NCBI GenBank assembly: GCA_947476765.1
Contig: CANJRK010000023.1
Location: 1-10,341 of the forward strand
From: Actinomycetota bacterium
GTDB taxonomy: Bacteria > Actinomycetota > Actinomycetes > S36-B12 > UBA5976
Direction of reading: 5' to 3'
DNA: 10,341 nt
Shown here: piece after piece, positions 1 through 5,591 of the stretch
Layout of the letters: each line of letters opens with the position of its first letter
How positions within the stretch are numbered: the first letter of the stretch is position 1
The notes under the pieces: generated by a model
What the model was told of the DNA's origin: nothing
Database searches by the model: none
Seen by the model: only the letters and a program-made list of their open reading frames with translations
Made by a program: the position numbers and the translations under genes

Positions 1-435
1 GTCCATAGTTACTGCACGGTGTCGCAAATTCAAGTACGCAGCTCGATGGAATGGCCATGCACCCCAAGTCGCAACTGGAATAGCTAATCCTGCGCACGCC
101 CACTGCCAACCAGCAAATTGCACACTGGGTAACATCGAAATGGTCATTAGCGGAATTGTTAATAGCGCGCTTAATGTCAATCGAAGCCTAAATTCCTTTA
201 CGCCATATAGTTCGATTGCTTTGCCAGAGACAGAGGCTGAGTATCCCGTTTTCTCAATCGCAGTTATTAGTTGCTCGTTTGATATTCCTGAATCAACATC
301 AGCAAATGCAACTCCGGTTGCATAATTTACCGAGGCCCGAACACCATCGATTTTTTCTAATGCTTTTTCAACTCGGCGAGAACAAGAAGCGCACGTCATT
401 CCCCCGACGCTGAGTTCAACACTGCGTGAGCTCAT
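1..435 (-). CDS. copA: CopA-type heavy-metal P1B ATPase, N-terminal part (cut by window edge)
   Basis: Probable copper-exporting ATPase of the cytoplasmic membrane. The 145 visible residues contain an HMA metal-binding domain with the motif GMTCASC (residues 12-18), whose two cysteines bind Cu(I). Two hydrophobic segments follow, at about residues 87-103 and 107-125. The segment at 128-145 (WPFHRAAYLNLRHRAVTMD-like) is typical of the region just before the third helix of copper and silver ATPases. The DKTGT phosphorylation site, the CPC motif and the ATP-binding domain lie outside the window, so metal specificity is inferred from the CASC motif and the neighbouring chaperone. The ATG overlaps the last base of the copZ stop codon (TAATG), which implies translational coupling. 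The reading frame is open to the left edge with no interruption. Confidence 0.9.
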   Translation of the reverse strand, partial: MSSRSVELSVGGMTCASCSRRVEKALEKIDGVRASVNYATGVAFADVDSGISNEQLITAIEKTGYSASVSGKAIELYGVKEFRLRLTLSALLTIPLMTISMLPSVQFAGWQWACAGLAIPVATWGAWPFHRAAYLNLRHRAVTMD

Positions 436-641
436 TAGTTCGCGACGAGCTCGTATCCGGCTTCAGCGATTGCGGAGGCTACTTGTGATTCATCCAACGC
501 AATGTCAGACGTAACGGTAACTTGACCCGCTTCTAGATCAACATCAACTGCGGTTACATTTGGGACTAAAGAAAGTTCCATAGTTACGGCCGATACACAA
601 TGACCGCAAGTCATTCCTGAAACATTAAATGTGGCCTGCAT
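435..641 (-). CDS. copZ: CopZ-like copper chaperone (HMA domain)
   Basis: A 68-residue cytosolic protein made of a single heavy-metal-associated domain. The metal site is GMTCGHC (residues 9-15). The usual chaperone role is to carry Cu(I) to the HMA domain of the partner ATPase encoded next. I chose the ATG at 641 because a strong ribosome binding site (AGGAAGAGG, 648-656) lies 6 nt before it; a TTG at 659 would add six residues but has no such site. The gene starts 38 nt after the glpR stop on the same strand, so it could be read through from glpR. It could also use its own promoter, for which a TAGACT box in the gap is a weak candidate. I see no convincing CsoR-type operator. Confidence 0.92.
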   Translation of the reverse strand: MQATFNVSGMTCGHCVSAVTMELSLVPNVTAVDVDLEAGQVTVTSDIALDESQVASAIAEAGYELVAN

Positions 642-647
642 GTAGCA

Positions 648-656
648 CCTCTTCCT
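648..656 (-). promoter_or_regulatory. Ribosome binding site deciding the copZ start
   Basis: Read on the minus strand the sequence is AGGAAGAGG, 6 nt before the ATG at 641. It favours that ATG over the upstream in-frame TTG at 659, which overlaps this site. Confidence 0.75.
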
Positions 657-679
657 CAATTAAGTCTAACGAGGACGAG

Positions 680-1408
680 TTATTCGTTTACTGCGCGCTT
701 TTCCGCTACTTCTGGGTAGGAAACCGCCGCTGCCAAGGCAGCTTTTCGAGCTTTTTCCATTGCAACTGCCCGAGCTTCTTCCAAGCGCTTTTGTGACTCT
801 AGAATTCGAGCTGCACGTTGCGCCTTTAGCAATTCAGCTTGTTCAACCATGTCTTGACCGGTCCATGGTTTTTCCGAGTCAAGTACCCGCGCATATGTCG
901 TTGCCTTTTCTGCATTCACATACGAAGGCAAAGGGGTTTCAACAGGCTGCCAAGTGCGTCGAGTTTCGGTAACAGTTTCCGTTAGTGATATGACTTCGGT
1001 TACCTGATTTGGTGATGCCGGCTGCGTTCGCGGCGCGCTTTGATCTTGCGCTGCGGGTTTGCGAACTTGGCGCGGAGCCGATCGTGCATTCTTAGCCGCA
1101 ATAACACCGAATCCGGCAATTAACAGTGTTGGGAATGCGCTCCAGTAGATCGGAACTTTTCCAGCCATACCTAAAACTAAAGTTGCAGCTAGCGCTGTAA
1201 ACAACACCATTGCGACTCGGCGTCGACGCACAAATGCAAGTTGGCGAGGTGTCATAGGTGCACGTTGTTGCCACCGCCATTTATTAACAATTTCGCCTTC
1301 GAGCCGAAGGCCTTTTTCAACTTGTGCGCGATCGTGACTCTTTAGCCAGATTGGAACTAGGACTACGGCCCACATCACGATGACGATGAGATACAACAAG
1401 CCGGTCAT
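680..1408 (-). CDS. glpR: GlpR/SepX-like membrane protein, receptor of the gephyrin-like protein Glp
   Basis: A 242-residue membrane protein. It has a first transmembrane helix at about residues 3-21 ending in VPIWLKSHD, a basic cytosolic stretch (22-64), two closely spaced helices (about 65-82 and 88-105), then a long hydrophilic C-terminal part. That part contains a TWQPVETPLPSYV motif (152-164) and a charged Ala/Glu/Arg-rich probable coiled coil (about 186-228). This layout, and the position next to rimJ and glp, match actinobacterial GlpR (Corynebacterium, with Glp in division and polar growth) and SepX (Streptomyces sporulation septa); Rv0996 is the mycobacterial counterpart from memory. 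The role is inferred from homology and synteny. No Shine-Dalgarno sequence precedes the ATG, and an in-frame stop lies two codons upstream, so the start is fixed and may be leaderless. Confidence 0.85.
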   Translation of the reverse strand: MTGLLYLIVIVMWAVVLVPIWLKSHDRAQVEKGLRLEGEIVNKWRWQQRAPMTPRQLAFVRRRRVAMVLFTALAATLVLGMAGKVPIYWSAFPTLLIAGFGVIAAKNARSAPRQVRKPAAQDQSAPRTQPASPNQVTEVISLTETVTETRRTWQPVETPLPSYVNAEKATTYARVLDSEKPWTGQDMVEQAELLKAQRAARILESQKRLEEARAVAMEKARKAALAAAVSYPEVAEKRAVNE

Positions 1409-1416
1409 GGATATTT

Positions 1417-1422
1417 ACGGTA
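1417..1422 (-). promoter_or_regulatory. Possible -10 box for leaderless glpR
   Basis: TACCGT on the minus strand lies 8 nt before the glpR ATG, in a 49-nt gap after rimJ. There is no ribosome binding site. It fits a TANNNT -10 element with initiation at or next to the start codon, but no clear -35 is seen, and read-through from rimJ is equally possible. Confidence 0.3.
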
Positions 1423-1457
1423 CGGGTAAAACCCCAGGTTCTATTGGATCTAGCGAA

Positions 1458-2066
1458 TTAACTAATTTTCGTGTCGCGCGATTTCAAGATGTGACCCAGT
1501 ACCGTGCCTGAAATTGTGCTCGGCTGCATTACGTAAATGTTGTGGTCGCGCCACTGATGATTGATGTGCAAGAAATCGGGTCGGATGCCTTCGAAGCGAT
1601 ATCCCAATCGGATTGCCAAACGATTGCTTGGGATATTTTCCGGGCGGACTGCAATCTCGATTCGGTGTAACTGCAAAGTCTGTAGCAGGTGGTCCGTTAC
1701 CAGGGCGGCGGCAGTTGTCATTACGCCTTTATCTGAAGCGCTCTCAGCAATCCAATATCCAAAGTGGCAGCCGCGCAACGATCCATAAGTTATATCTGAC
1801 ACGTTTATTTGCCCAACGAACTCACCTTGATACTCAACAACTAAGGGCATGGTCCTGCCCTCGCGAGCTTCGGTCAACATGCGCCTGGCACTTTGTCGAA
1901 AGGTTGGTGGCGGCTCGATACTGGGCAGTGGCGAGGTCGCTTCCCACTCTTGCAGCCATTCATTGTTACTTGCTCTCAGTTGCTGCCAACGTCGCGCATC
2001 GCGAACTCGAAGTGGTCGGACACTAACCTCGCCGTGTCGCATCGTAACTGGCCAAGCTCTACTCAC
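1458..2066 (-). CDS. rimJ: RimJ/RimL-like GNAT N-acetyltransferase
   Basis: A 202-residue acetyl-CoA-dependent N-acetyltransferase. The N-terminal VSVRPLRVRDARRW (15-28) is the usual opening of this family. The acetyl-CoA loop is around SDKGVMTTAAALVTDHLL (111-128), a form lacking the classic RxxGxG spacing but seen in actinobacterial RimJ relatives. The segment IEIAVRPENIPSNRLAIRLGYRFEG (136-160) is the conserved GNAT motif B region. E. coli RimJ acetylates ribosomal protein S5; the substrate here is unknown. The GTG start at 2066 is chosen because it keeps the usual SRAWPV leader; an ATG at codon 9 is the alternative. The ribosome binding site is weak. The gene sits 14 nt after glp and is probably in one transcript with galU and glp. 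Confidence 0.88.
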   Translation of the reverse strand: MSRAWPVTMRHGEVSVRPLRVRDARRWQQLRASNNEWLQEWEATSPLPSIEPPPTFRQSARRMLTEAREGRTMPLVVEYQGEFVGQINVSDITYGSLRGCHFGYWIAESASDKGVMTTAAALVTDHLLQTLQLHRIEIAVRPENIPSNRLAIRLGYRFEGIRPDFLHINHQWRDHNIYVMQPSTISGTVLGHILKSRDTKIS

Positions 2067-2080
2067 TGAAAGTTCCAGCT

Positions 2081-3004
2081 CTACTCATCGACCAAAGAAT
2101 CAAGTTGCATAACTTTGACCGTGTCACCTGCATTCAAACGCGATACTCCGGCTGGTACCACAATTAACGCATCTGCTGTTCCGAGTCCAGCCAGTGGATG
2201 CTCAGATTTGTTTTCCACCGATCGAACAACCGTTACTCCCGCAGATCGCGAAACGTGAGCACGAACATATCGTGCGTCGTCGCCAGCTCCATCTACTGTT
2301 TCTTGCAATTTGGCTTCGATTATGCGGTGATGTAACTTGCTTTGTCCCATCAGGCGCCGGATCAAAGGCCGCACAAAAAGATCAAAGGAAAGCAGTGCGC
2401 CAACCGGATTACCTGGCAACACGAAAAGCGGTGTGGAATCAGGTCCAATAATGCCAAACCCTTGAGCGCCGCCAGGTGTCATATTGACTCTGGAAAATTC
2501 CACTCGGCCAAGTTCTCGCAGCACTCCGGTAAGCAAGTCGTAATCCCCAGCATTCATTCCACATGCGGTAATGATGACATCGGCACGCACTAATTGATCT
2601 TCAATGGTCGAGCGAATCAATTCTGAATCGCTTTGCAATGGTCCAACGCGAAAGGTCATGGCACCGGCTGCCGTGGATGCCGTTGTTATTGCAATGCCAT
2701 TAATGTCTGGATGTAAATCCTCTAGTGTGCCTGGATCCGCCAAGTCGCTTCCTACGGTGACAATTACGACACGGGGTTTTGGATGAACCCAAATTCTTCC
2801 CATATTTGCGGCGGCAAGAACTGCAACGTGGCGAGCACCAATTGTTGTTCCTTGCGCCAACAAGGTGTGCTCCTTACCGTCCTCAGTGGTGGTTACTTGC
2901 TCTGCAAGTACGCAACCAACTGAACCTAGCAATCCAACCTCAAGTGATTCCAGCGGAAGAGCATTGGCTAGAACAGTTTCTAAGTGCTGCTCAACTGAGC
3001 GCAT
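2081..3004 (-). CDS. glp: Glp, gephyrin/MoeA-like protein, domain II apparently missing
   Basis: A 307-residue MoeA/gephyrin-E homologue, about 100 residues shorter than the usual 400 or so. Domain I is seen as RSVEQHLETVLANALPLE (2-19) to CVLAEQVTT (31-39), then resumes at LLAQGTTIGARHVAVLAAANMGRIWV (48-73). The domain II that normally lies between, with its PPFDNSxMDGYAVR motif, is replaced by about 10 residues (TTTEDGKEHT). Domain III (79-219) has TVGSDL, CGMNAGDYD and LPGNPVGALLSFDLFVRPLIRRLMG. Domain IV (about 223-300) follows. The canonical GGVSxGxxDxxK and PGKPxxFG motifs read CGMNAGDYDLLT and PGGAQGFG, so molybdenum cofactor synthesis looks unlikely. With glpR two genes away, a structural division role as in Corynebacterium Glp is the better inference. 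The ATG overlaps the galU stop (TAATG), with AAGGCGG 6 nt upstream. Confidence 0.88.
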   Translation of the reverse strand: MRSVEQHLETVLANALPLESLEVGLLGSVGCVLAEQVTTTEDGKEHTLLAQGTTIGARHVAVLAAANMGRIWVHPKPRVVIVTVGSDLADPGTLEDLHPDINGIAITTASTAAGAMTFRVGPLQSDSELIRSTIEDQLVRADVIITACGMNAGDYDLLTGVLRELGRVEFSRVNMTPGGAQGFGIIGPDSTPLFVLPGNPVGALLSFDLFVRPLIRRLMGQSKLHHRIIEAKLQETVDGAGDDARYVRAHVSRSAGVTVVRSVENKSEHPLAGLGTADALIVVPAGVSRLNAGDTVKVMQLDSLVDE

Positions 3005-3906
3005 TAATTTCCGCCTTGCAAGTATGAAGTTAACCAAGCTCGTAGATCTGGACCTAGATCATCTCTATCTAGTGCAATTGAAACCACACTCTTTAAGTAT
3101 GAAAGTTTGTCACCAGTGTCATAACGCTTACCTCGGAAAATTACGGCATGCACACCGCCACCTGACTCGACTGGAACTTCAATTAATGCAGCCAGTGCAT
3201 CAGTTAACTGAATTTCACCACCACGACCAGGAGCTAAATTATCCAGCAAACTAAAAATTGCTGGATCGATTACATATCGACCAATAACTGCCAAGTTACT
3301 CGGCGCAGTTCCAGAAGCTGGTTTTTCAACCAATTCTGTTACCCGAACTACGTCTGGGGTATCGGTTTCGACAACAGCAGCACAACCATAGAGATGTATC
3401 TGATCCGCCGGTACCTCCATTAGCGCCAGAATGCTGCCACCAAATTTTTGCTGAGCTGCAAACATATCTGGCAAAACCGGTGTGCGAGTATCGACTAGAT
3501 CATCGCCCAGTAGCACTGCAAATGGCTCGTTGCCAACATGTTCTTTGGCCATGTTGACTGCATGGCCTAGCCCCATCGGAACACCTTGCCGGACGTAATG
3601 CATGGCAGCTAAATCTGCGAGTTCAGTGATTTCACTTTGCATCTCAAAAGCGCCGCGCTCTGCCAAAGCTCGTTCCAAATTTGGCGAGCGATCAAAATGA
3701 TTTTCTAACGAATCCTTATTGCGTCCGGTAACAAAGAGCACATCATGAATTCCTGCAGCCACAGCTTCTTCTACTACATATTGAATCGCTGGCTTATCAA
3801 CAACTGGAAGCATTTCCTTTGGGGTTGCCTTGGTTGCCGGCAGGAATCTGGTGCCTAACCCAGCAACCGGAATCACCGCTTTATAAATACTGCCCCTGTT
3901 GCCCAT
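3004..3906 (-). CDS. galU: UTP-glucose-1-phosphate uridylyltransferase
   Basis: A 300-residue cytosolic enzyme that makes UDP-glucose from UTP and glucose 1-phosphate for cell-envelope glycans and sugar nucleotides. The nucleotide-binding signature GLGTRFLPATKATPKE (16-31) is complete. Also present are VDKPAIQYVVEEA (36-48), GLGHAV (112-117), LLGDD (132-136, Mg2+/UTP site), VEKP (193-196), GRGGEIQLTDA (227-237) and FRGKRYDTGDKLSYL (257-271). Length matches the bacterial GalU family. It is the first gene of the galU-glp-rimJ run and diverges from the cyclo-ligase across 31 nt. There is no Shine-Dalgarno sequence; a TAAAGT box lies 6 nt before the ATG, which suggests a leaderless transcript. 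Confidence 0.97.
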   Translation of the reverse strand: MGNRGSIYKAVIPVAGLGTRFLPATKATPKEMLPVVDKPAIQYVVEEAVAAGIHDVLFVTGRNKDSLENHFDRSPNLERALAERGAFEMQSEITELADLAAMHYVRQGVPMGLGHAVNMAKEHVGNEPFAVLLGDDLVDTRTPVLPDMFAAQQKFGGSILALMEVPADQIHLYGCAAVVETDTPDVVRVTELVEKPASGTAPSNLAVIGRYVIDPAIFSLLDNLAPGRGGEIQLTDALAALIEVPVESGGGVHAVIFRGKRYDTGDKLSYLKSVVSIALDRDDLGPDLRAWLTSYLQGGN

Positions 3907-3912
3907 ACGTCG

Positions 3913-3918
3913 ACTTTA
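3913..3918 (-). promoter_or_regulatory. -10 box for leaderless galU
   Basis: TAAAGT on the minus strand is separated from the galU ATG by exactly 6 nt, so transcription would be expected to begin at or near the A of the start codon. The 31-nt divergent spacer leaves no room for a normal leader with a ribosome binding site. Confidence 0.55.
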
Positions 3919-3925
3919 CTGGCAA

Positions 3926-3931
3926 TACGGT
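3926..3931 (+). promoter_or_regulatory. -10 box for leaderless 5-formyltetrahydrofolate cyclo-ligase
   Basis: TACGGT on the plus strand is separated from the ATG at 3938 by exactly 6 nt, mirroring the galU arrangement. The intervening TAGGGA resembles a Shine-Dalgarno sequence but touches the start codon, which is too close for normal use. Confidence 0.5.
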
Positions 3932-3937
3932 TAGGGA

Positions 3938-4507
3938 ATGGTAAGTCGTTCCAAAGACACAGTTCGCCAGCAATCGATCGAGGCCAGATCTGCGCGCGAA
4001 AATAGTGAGATTGTCGCTGCTGGGAATGCGATAGCTGCTCACGATTGGAGCCAACTGTGCCCTGGCCAACTAGTCACCTGCTTTGTTGCAATGTCCACGG
4101 AGCCACCAACGACAAAACTGCGAGTCCAGCTTCGCGCACTTGGTAAGTCAGTCGCACTTCCCGTGATGAAGGCTGGGAATACTTTGGCTTGGGGTTACGA
4201 TGACGATGCGTTAACCCAGAACTCATACGGGATTTTGGAACCAACAATTTCGCAAATTGATTTGAGTTCTGCCGGTGCAATCATCATTCCGGCGTTACGA
4301 GTTGGCCTTGATGGCACTCGCCTTGGTCGAGGTGCTGGTTACTATGACCGAGCTTTAGCGAATCTGTTGCCACACCGCCAGGGCGGACCGTTGCGTATCT
4401 GTTTAGTTTTTGACGATGAAGTTGATGATTCTGTCCCAAGTGAATCTCATGATGCATCTATTGATGTCATCGTGACTCCTACAGCCGTTACTTGGGTAGC
4501 GACTTAA
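3938..4507 (+). CDS. 5-formyltetrahydrofolate cyclo-ligase
   Basis: A 189-residue cytosolic enzyme that uses ATP to convert 5-formyltetrahydrofolate to 5,10-methenyltetrahydrofolate, returning a dead-end folate to one-carbon metabolism. The family signature is clear: YGILEP (97-102), IIIPALRVGLDGTRLG (115-130) and RLGRGAGYYDRAL (128-140), with D176 in the C-terminal DVIVTP region (176-181). Length is normal. The gene is divergent from galU, as in M. tuberculosis Rv0992c/Rv0993 from memory. Its TAA and the crcB stop read from the other strand share the palindrome TTAA, so the two genes overlap by 4 nt tail to tail with no room for a terminator between them. Confidence 0.93.
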   Translation: MVSRSKDTVRQQSIEARSARENSEIVAAGNAIAAHDWSQLCPGQLVTCFVAMSTEPPTTKLRVQLRALGKSVALPVMKAGNTLAWGYDDDALTQNSYGILEPTISQIDLSSAGAIIIPALRVGLDGTRLGRGAGYYDRALANLLPHRQGGPLRICLVFDDEVDDSVPSESHDASIDVIVTPTAVTWVAT

Positions 4508-4860
4508 CCGAAAACCAGTCGGCCAATTGTCAGACCAGCTCCAGCAGCAATTACTCCACCTGCAATAAGTGTGACTGAATAAATCAACGCAGAACCAAAG
4601 GCTAAGGACTTAAGGCGTCTATGTAGTTGCAAACTAACGCCACTGAAAGTGGTCAGCGCGCCACAGAGCCCAACTCCCAAAATAATTTGCCATTCCCCCG
4701 GCAGCGCTAAGACAAGACCTAATAAAAAAGCACCCAGAACATTTACGATCAATGTGGCGCGTGGAAATGCCGAAGTCCCCACAGGTGGCAGGTAATACTC
4801 AAGGATAAATCTTAGAAAGCCACCTAGAGCAGCCGCGAAAATAAAAAGAATTAGATTCAT
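4504..4860 (-). CDS. crcB: Fluc/CrcB fluoride channel subunit (second of pair)
   Basis: A 118-residue small membrane protein with four hydrophobic helices. Family marks are GGFLR (13-17), the pore Asn in IVNVLGAFLLG (38-48, N40) and GALTTFSG (67-74). Fluc channels are dual-topology dimers that export fluoride from the cytosol. Two tandem, divergent copies usually form one heterodimer, and that is the likely case here because this start overlaps the stop of the upstream copy by 4 nt (ATGA). In E. coli-type Fluc the box reads TFSTFS with two pore phenylalanines; here it reads TFSGVS, so the second is valine. Confidence 0.93.
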   Translation of the reverse strand: MNLILFIFAAALGGFLRFILEYYLPPVGTSAFPRATLIVNVLGAFLLGLVLALPGEWQIILGVGLCGALTTFSGVSLQLHRRLKSLAFGSALIYSVTLIAGGVIAAGAGLTIGRLVFG

Positions 4861-5222
4861 TTTTTAGCTCCCACAAAATGACCAATGTGAGTAGCGGCAA
4901 TACCCACTGCAAAAGTGGCAATCACATATGAGATGGAAATAATCGGCTGGGTTGCAAGTTGTAAAGTCTCAACTGCGATTGCAGAGAAAGTTGTAAAGCC
5001 ACCAAGAATTCCGGTTACTACAAAATGTCTTCGAGCTTCGTTATTCATAATGCTTGGTTGGCTGGCCACTAGGCCAATTACTAGTGCGCCAATTACGTTC
5101 ACGGTAAAAGTAGCCCATGGGAATGATGTTTCACTTGGACGCTGAACTAGGTAAGAAACTTCAAGTCGTGCCAAGGAACCAAACACTGCACCTAAGGCAG
5201 CATAAACTCCGAACCTAATCAC
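4857..5222 (-). CDS. crcB: Fluc/CrcB fluoride channel subunit (first of pair)
   Basis: A 121-residue four-helix membrane protein paralogous to the next gene downstream. It shows GSLARLEVSYL (15-25), FTVNVIGALVIG (39-50, pore Asn N42) and GGFTTFSAIAVE (74-85). As in its partner, the position of the second pore phenylalanine is not aromatic (isoleucine). The GTG start lies 2 nt after the stop of the zinc-ribbon gene; no better start exists and the protein begins in the usual place relative to family members. The three genes are probably one transcript. No fluoride riboswitch was recognised ahead of the operon. Confidence 0.93.
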   Translation of the reverse strand: MIRFGVYAALGAVFGSLARLEVSYLVQRPSETSFPWATFTVNVIGALVIGLVASQPSIMNNEARRHFVVTGILGGFTTFSAIAVETLQLATQPIISISYVIATFAVGIAATHIGHFVGAKK

Positions 5223-5224
5223 AG

Positions 5225-5509
5225 TTAAGTTGCACTTGGAGTACTAGCGGGCGCACTCGGGGCAGGCGAAGCAGCACTTGGCGATGATGGTGTCGCAGTT
5301 TTGGCATCTGTCGAACTTGGGGAAGTCGTCGCCTTGGAATCATTTCGGTAGAAACCTGAACCCTTGAATACCACACCAACAGATCCATAAACCTTCTTTA
5401 GCGCTTCAGCTTTGCATTCTGGGCAAGTGGTTAATGCGTCATCGGAAAATGATTGCACTACCTCGAGCGGAGCGTCACACTCGCCGCATAAGTATTGATA
5501 GGTAGGCAT
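5225..5509 (-). CDS. FmdB-type zinc-ribbon protein with disordered tail (Ruc-like)
   Basis: A 94-residue protein. The N-terminal FmdB/putative regulatory zinc ribbon begins MPTYQYLCGECD and has two CxxC pairs, C8/C11 and C29/C32, which should bind one Zn2+. A conserved FKGSGFYRND segment closes the domain (48-57). The rest (about 58-94) is low-complexity Ser/Ala/Pro/Thr, predicted disordered. The architecture and locus match mycobacterial Rv0991c (Ruc), reported as a redox-regulated molecular chaperone; that function is an inference here. The ribosome binding site AGGA is 4 nt before ATG. It is the first gene of a run with the two crcB genes, 2 nt from the next start. Confidence 0.9.
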   Translation of the reverse strand: MPTYQYLCGECDAPLEVVQSFSDDALTTCPECKAEALKKVYGSVGVVFKGSGFYRNDSKATTSPSSTDAKTATPSSPSAASPAPSAPASTPSAT

Positions 5510-5576
5510 GATTTCCTTTCAGGTTCTGTCATATCGTACCTGTGGACAAATTAAGTGGCGAATTCCAGAAAAGATT

Positions 5577-5582
5577 TATCGT
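5577..5582 (+). promoter_or_regulatory. Possible -10 box for the SAF-domain gene
   Basis: TATCGT lies 9 nt before the ATG at 5592 and no ribosome binding site is present. It is compatible with a leaderless or nearly leaderless transcript. No clear -35 is visible. Confidence 0.35.
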
Positions 5583-5591
5583 GGCACAACT

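Noticed and set aside
1424..1436. Short hairpin GGGT/ACCC between rimJ and glpR as a terminator
   Set aside because: The stem is only 4 bp and has no T-run; it is too weak to call.
1613..2026. 137-codon plus-strand open frame opposite rimJ
   Set aside because: The minus-strand frame matches a known acetyltransferase family throughout, while this one has no family features; it is an antisense shadow.
2081..3004. Calling the gene moeA with a molybdenum cofactor role
   Set aside because: Domain II and key motif residues are missing and the neighbours are glpR, rimJ and galU, not cofactor genes, so a Glp-type structural role fits better.
2865..3254. 129-codon plus-strand open frame spanning glp and galU
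   Set aside because: It is antisense to two well-supported genes and shows only low-complexity, His/Leu-rich sequence.
5510..5591. Possible fluoride riboswitch ahead of the zinc-ribbon/crcB operon
   Set aside because: The region is only 82 nt, shared with the divergent SAF promoter, and I cannot find the conserved crcB RNA pseudoknot pattern on the minus strand.
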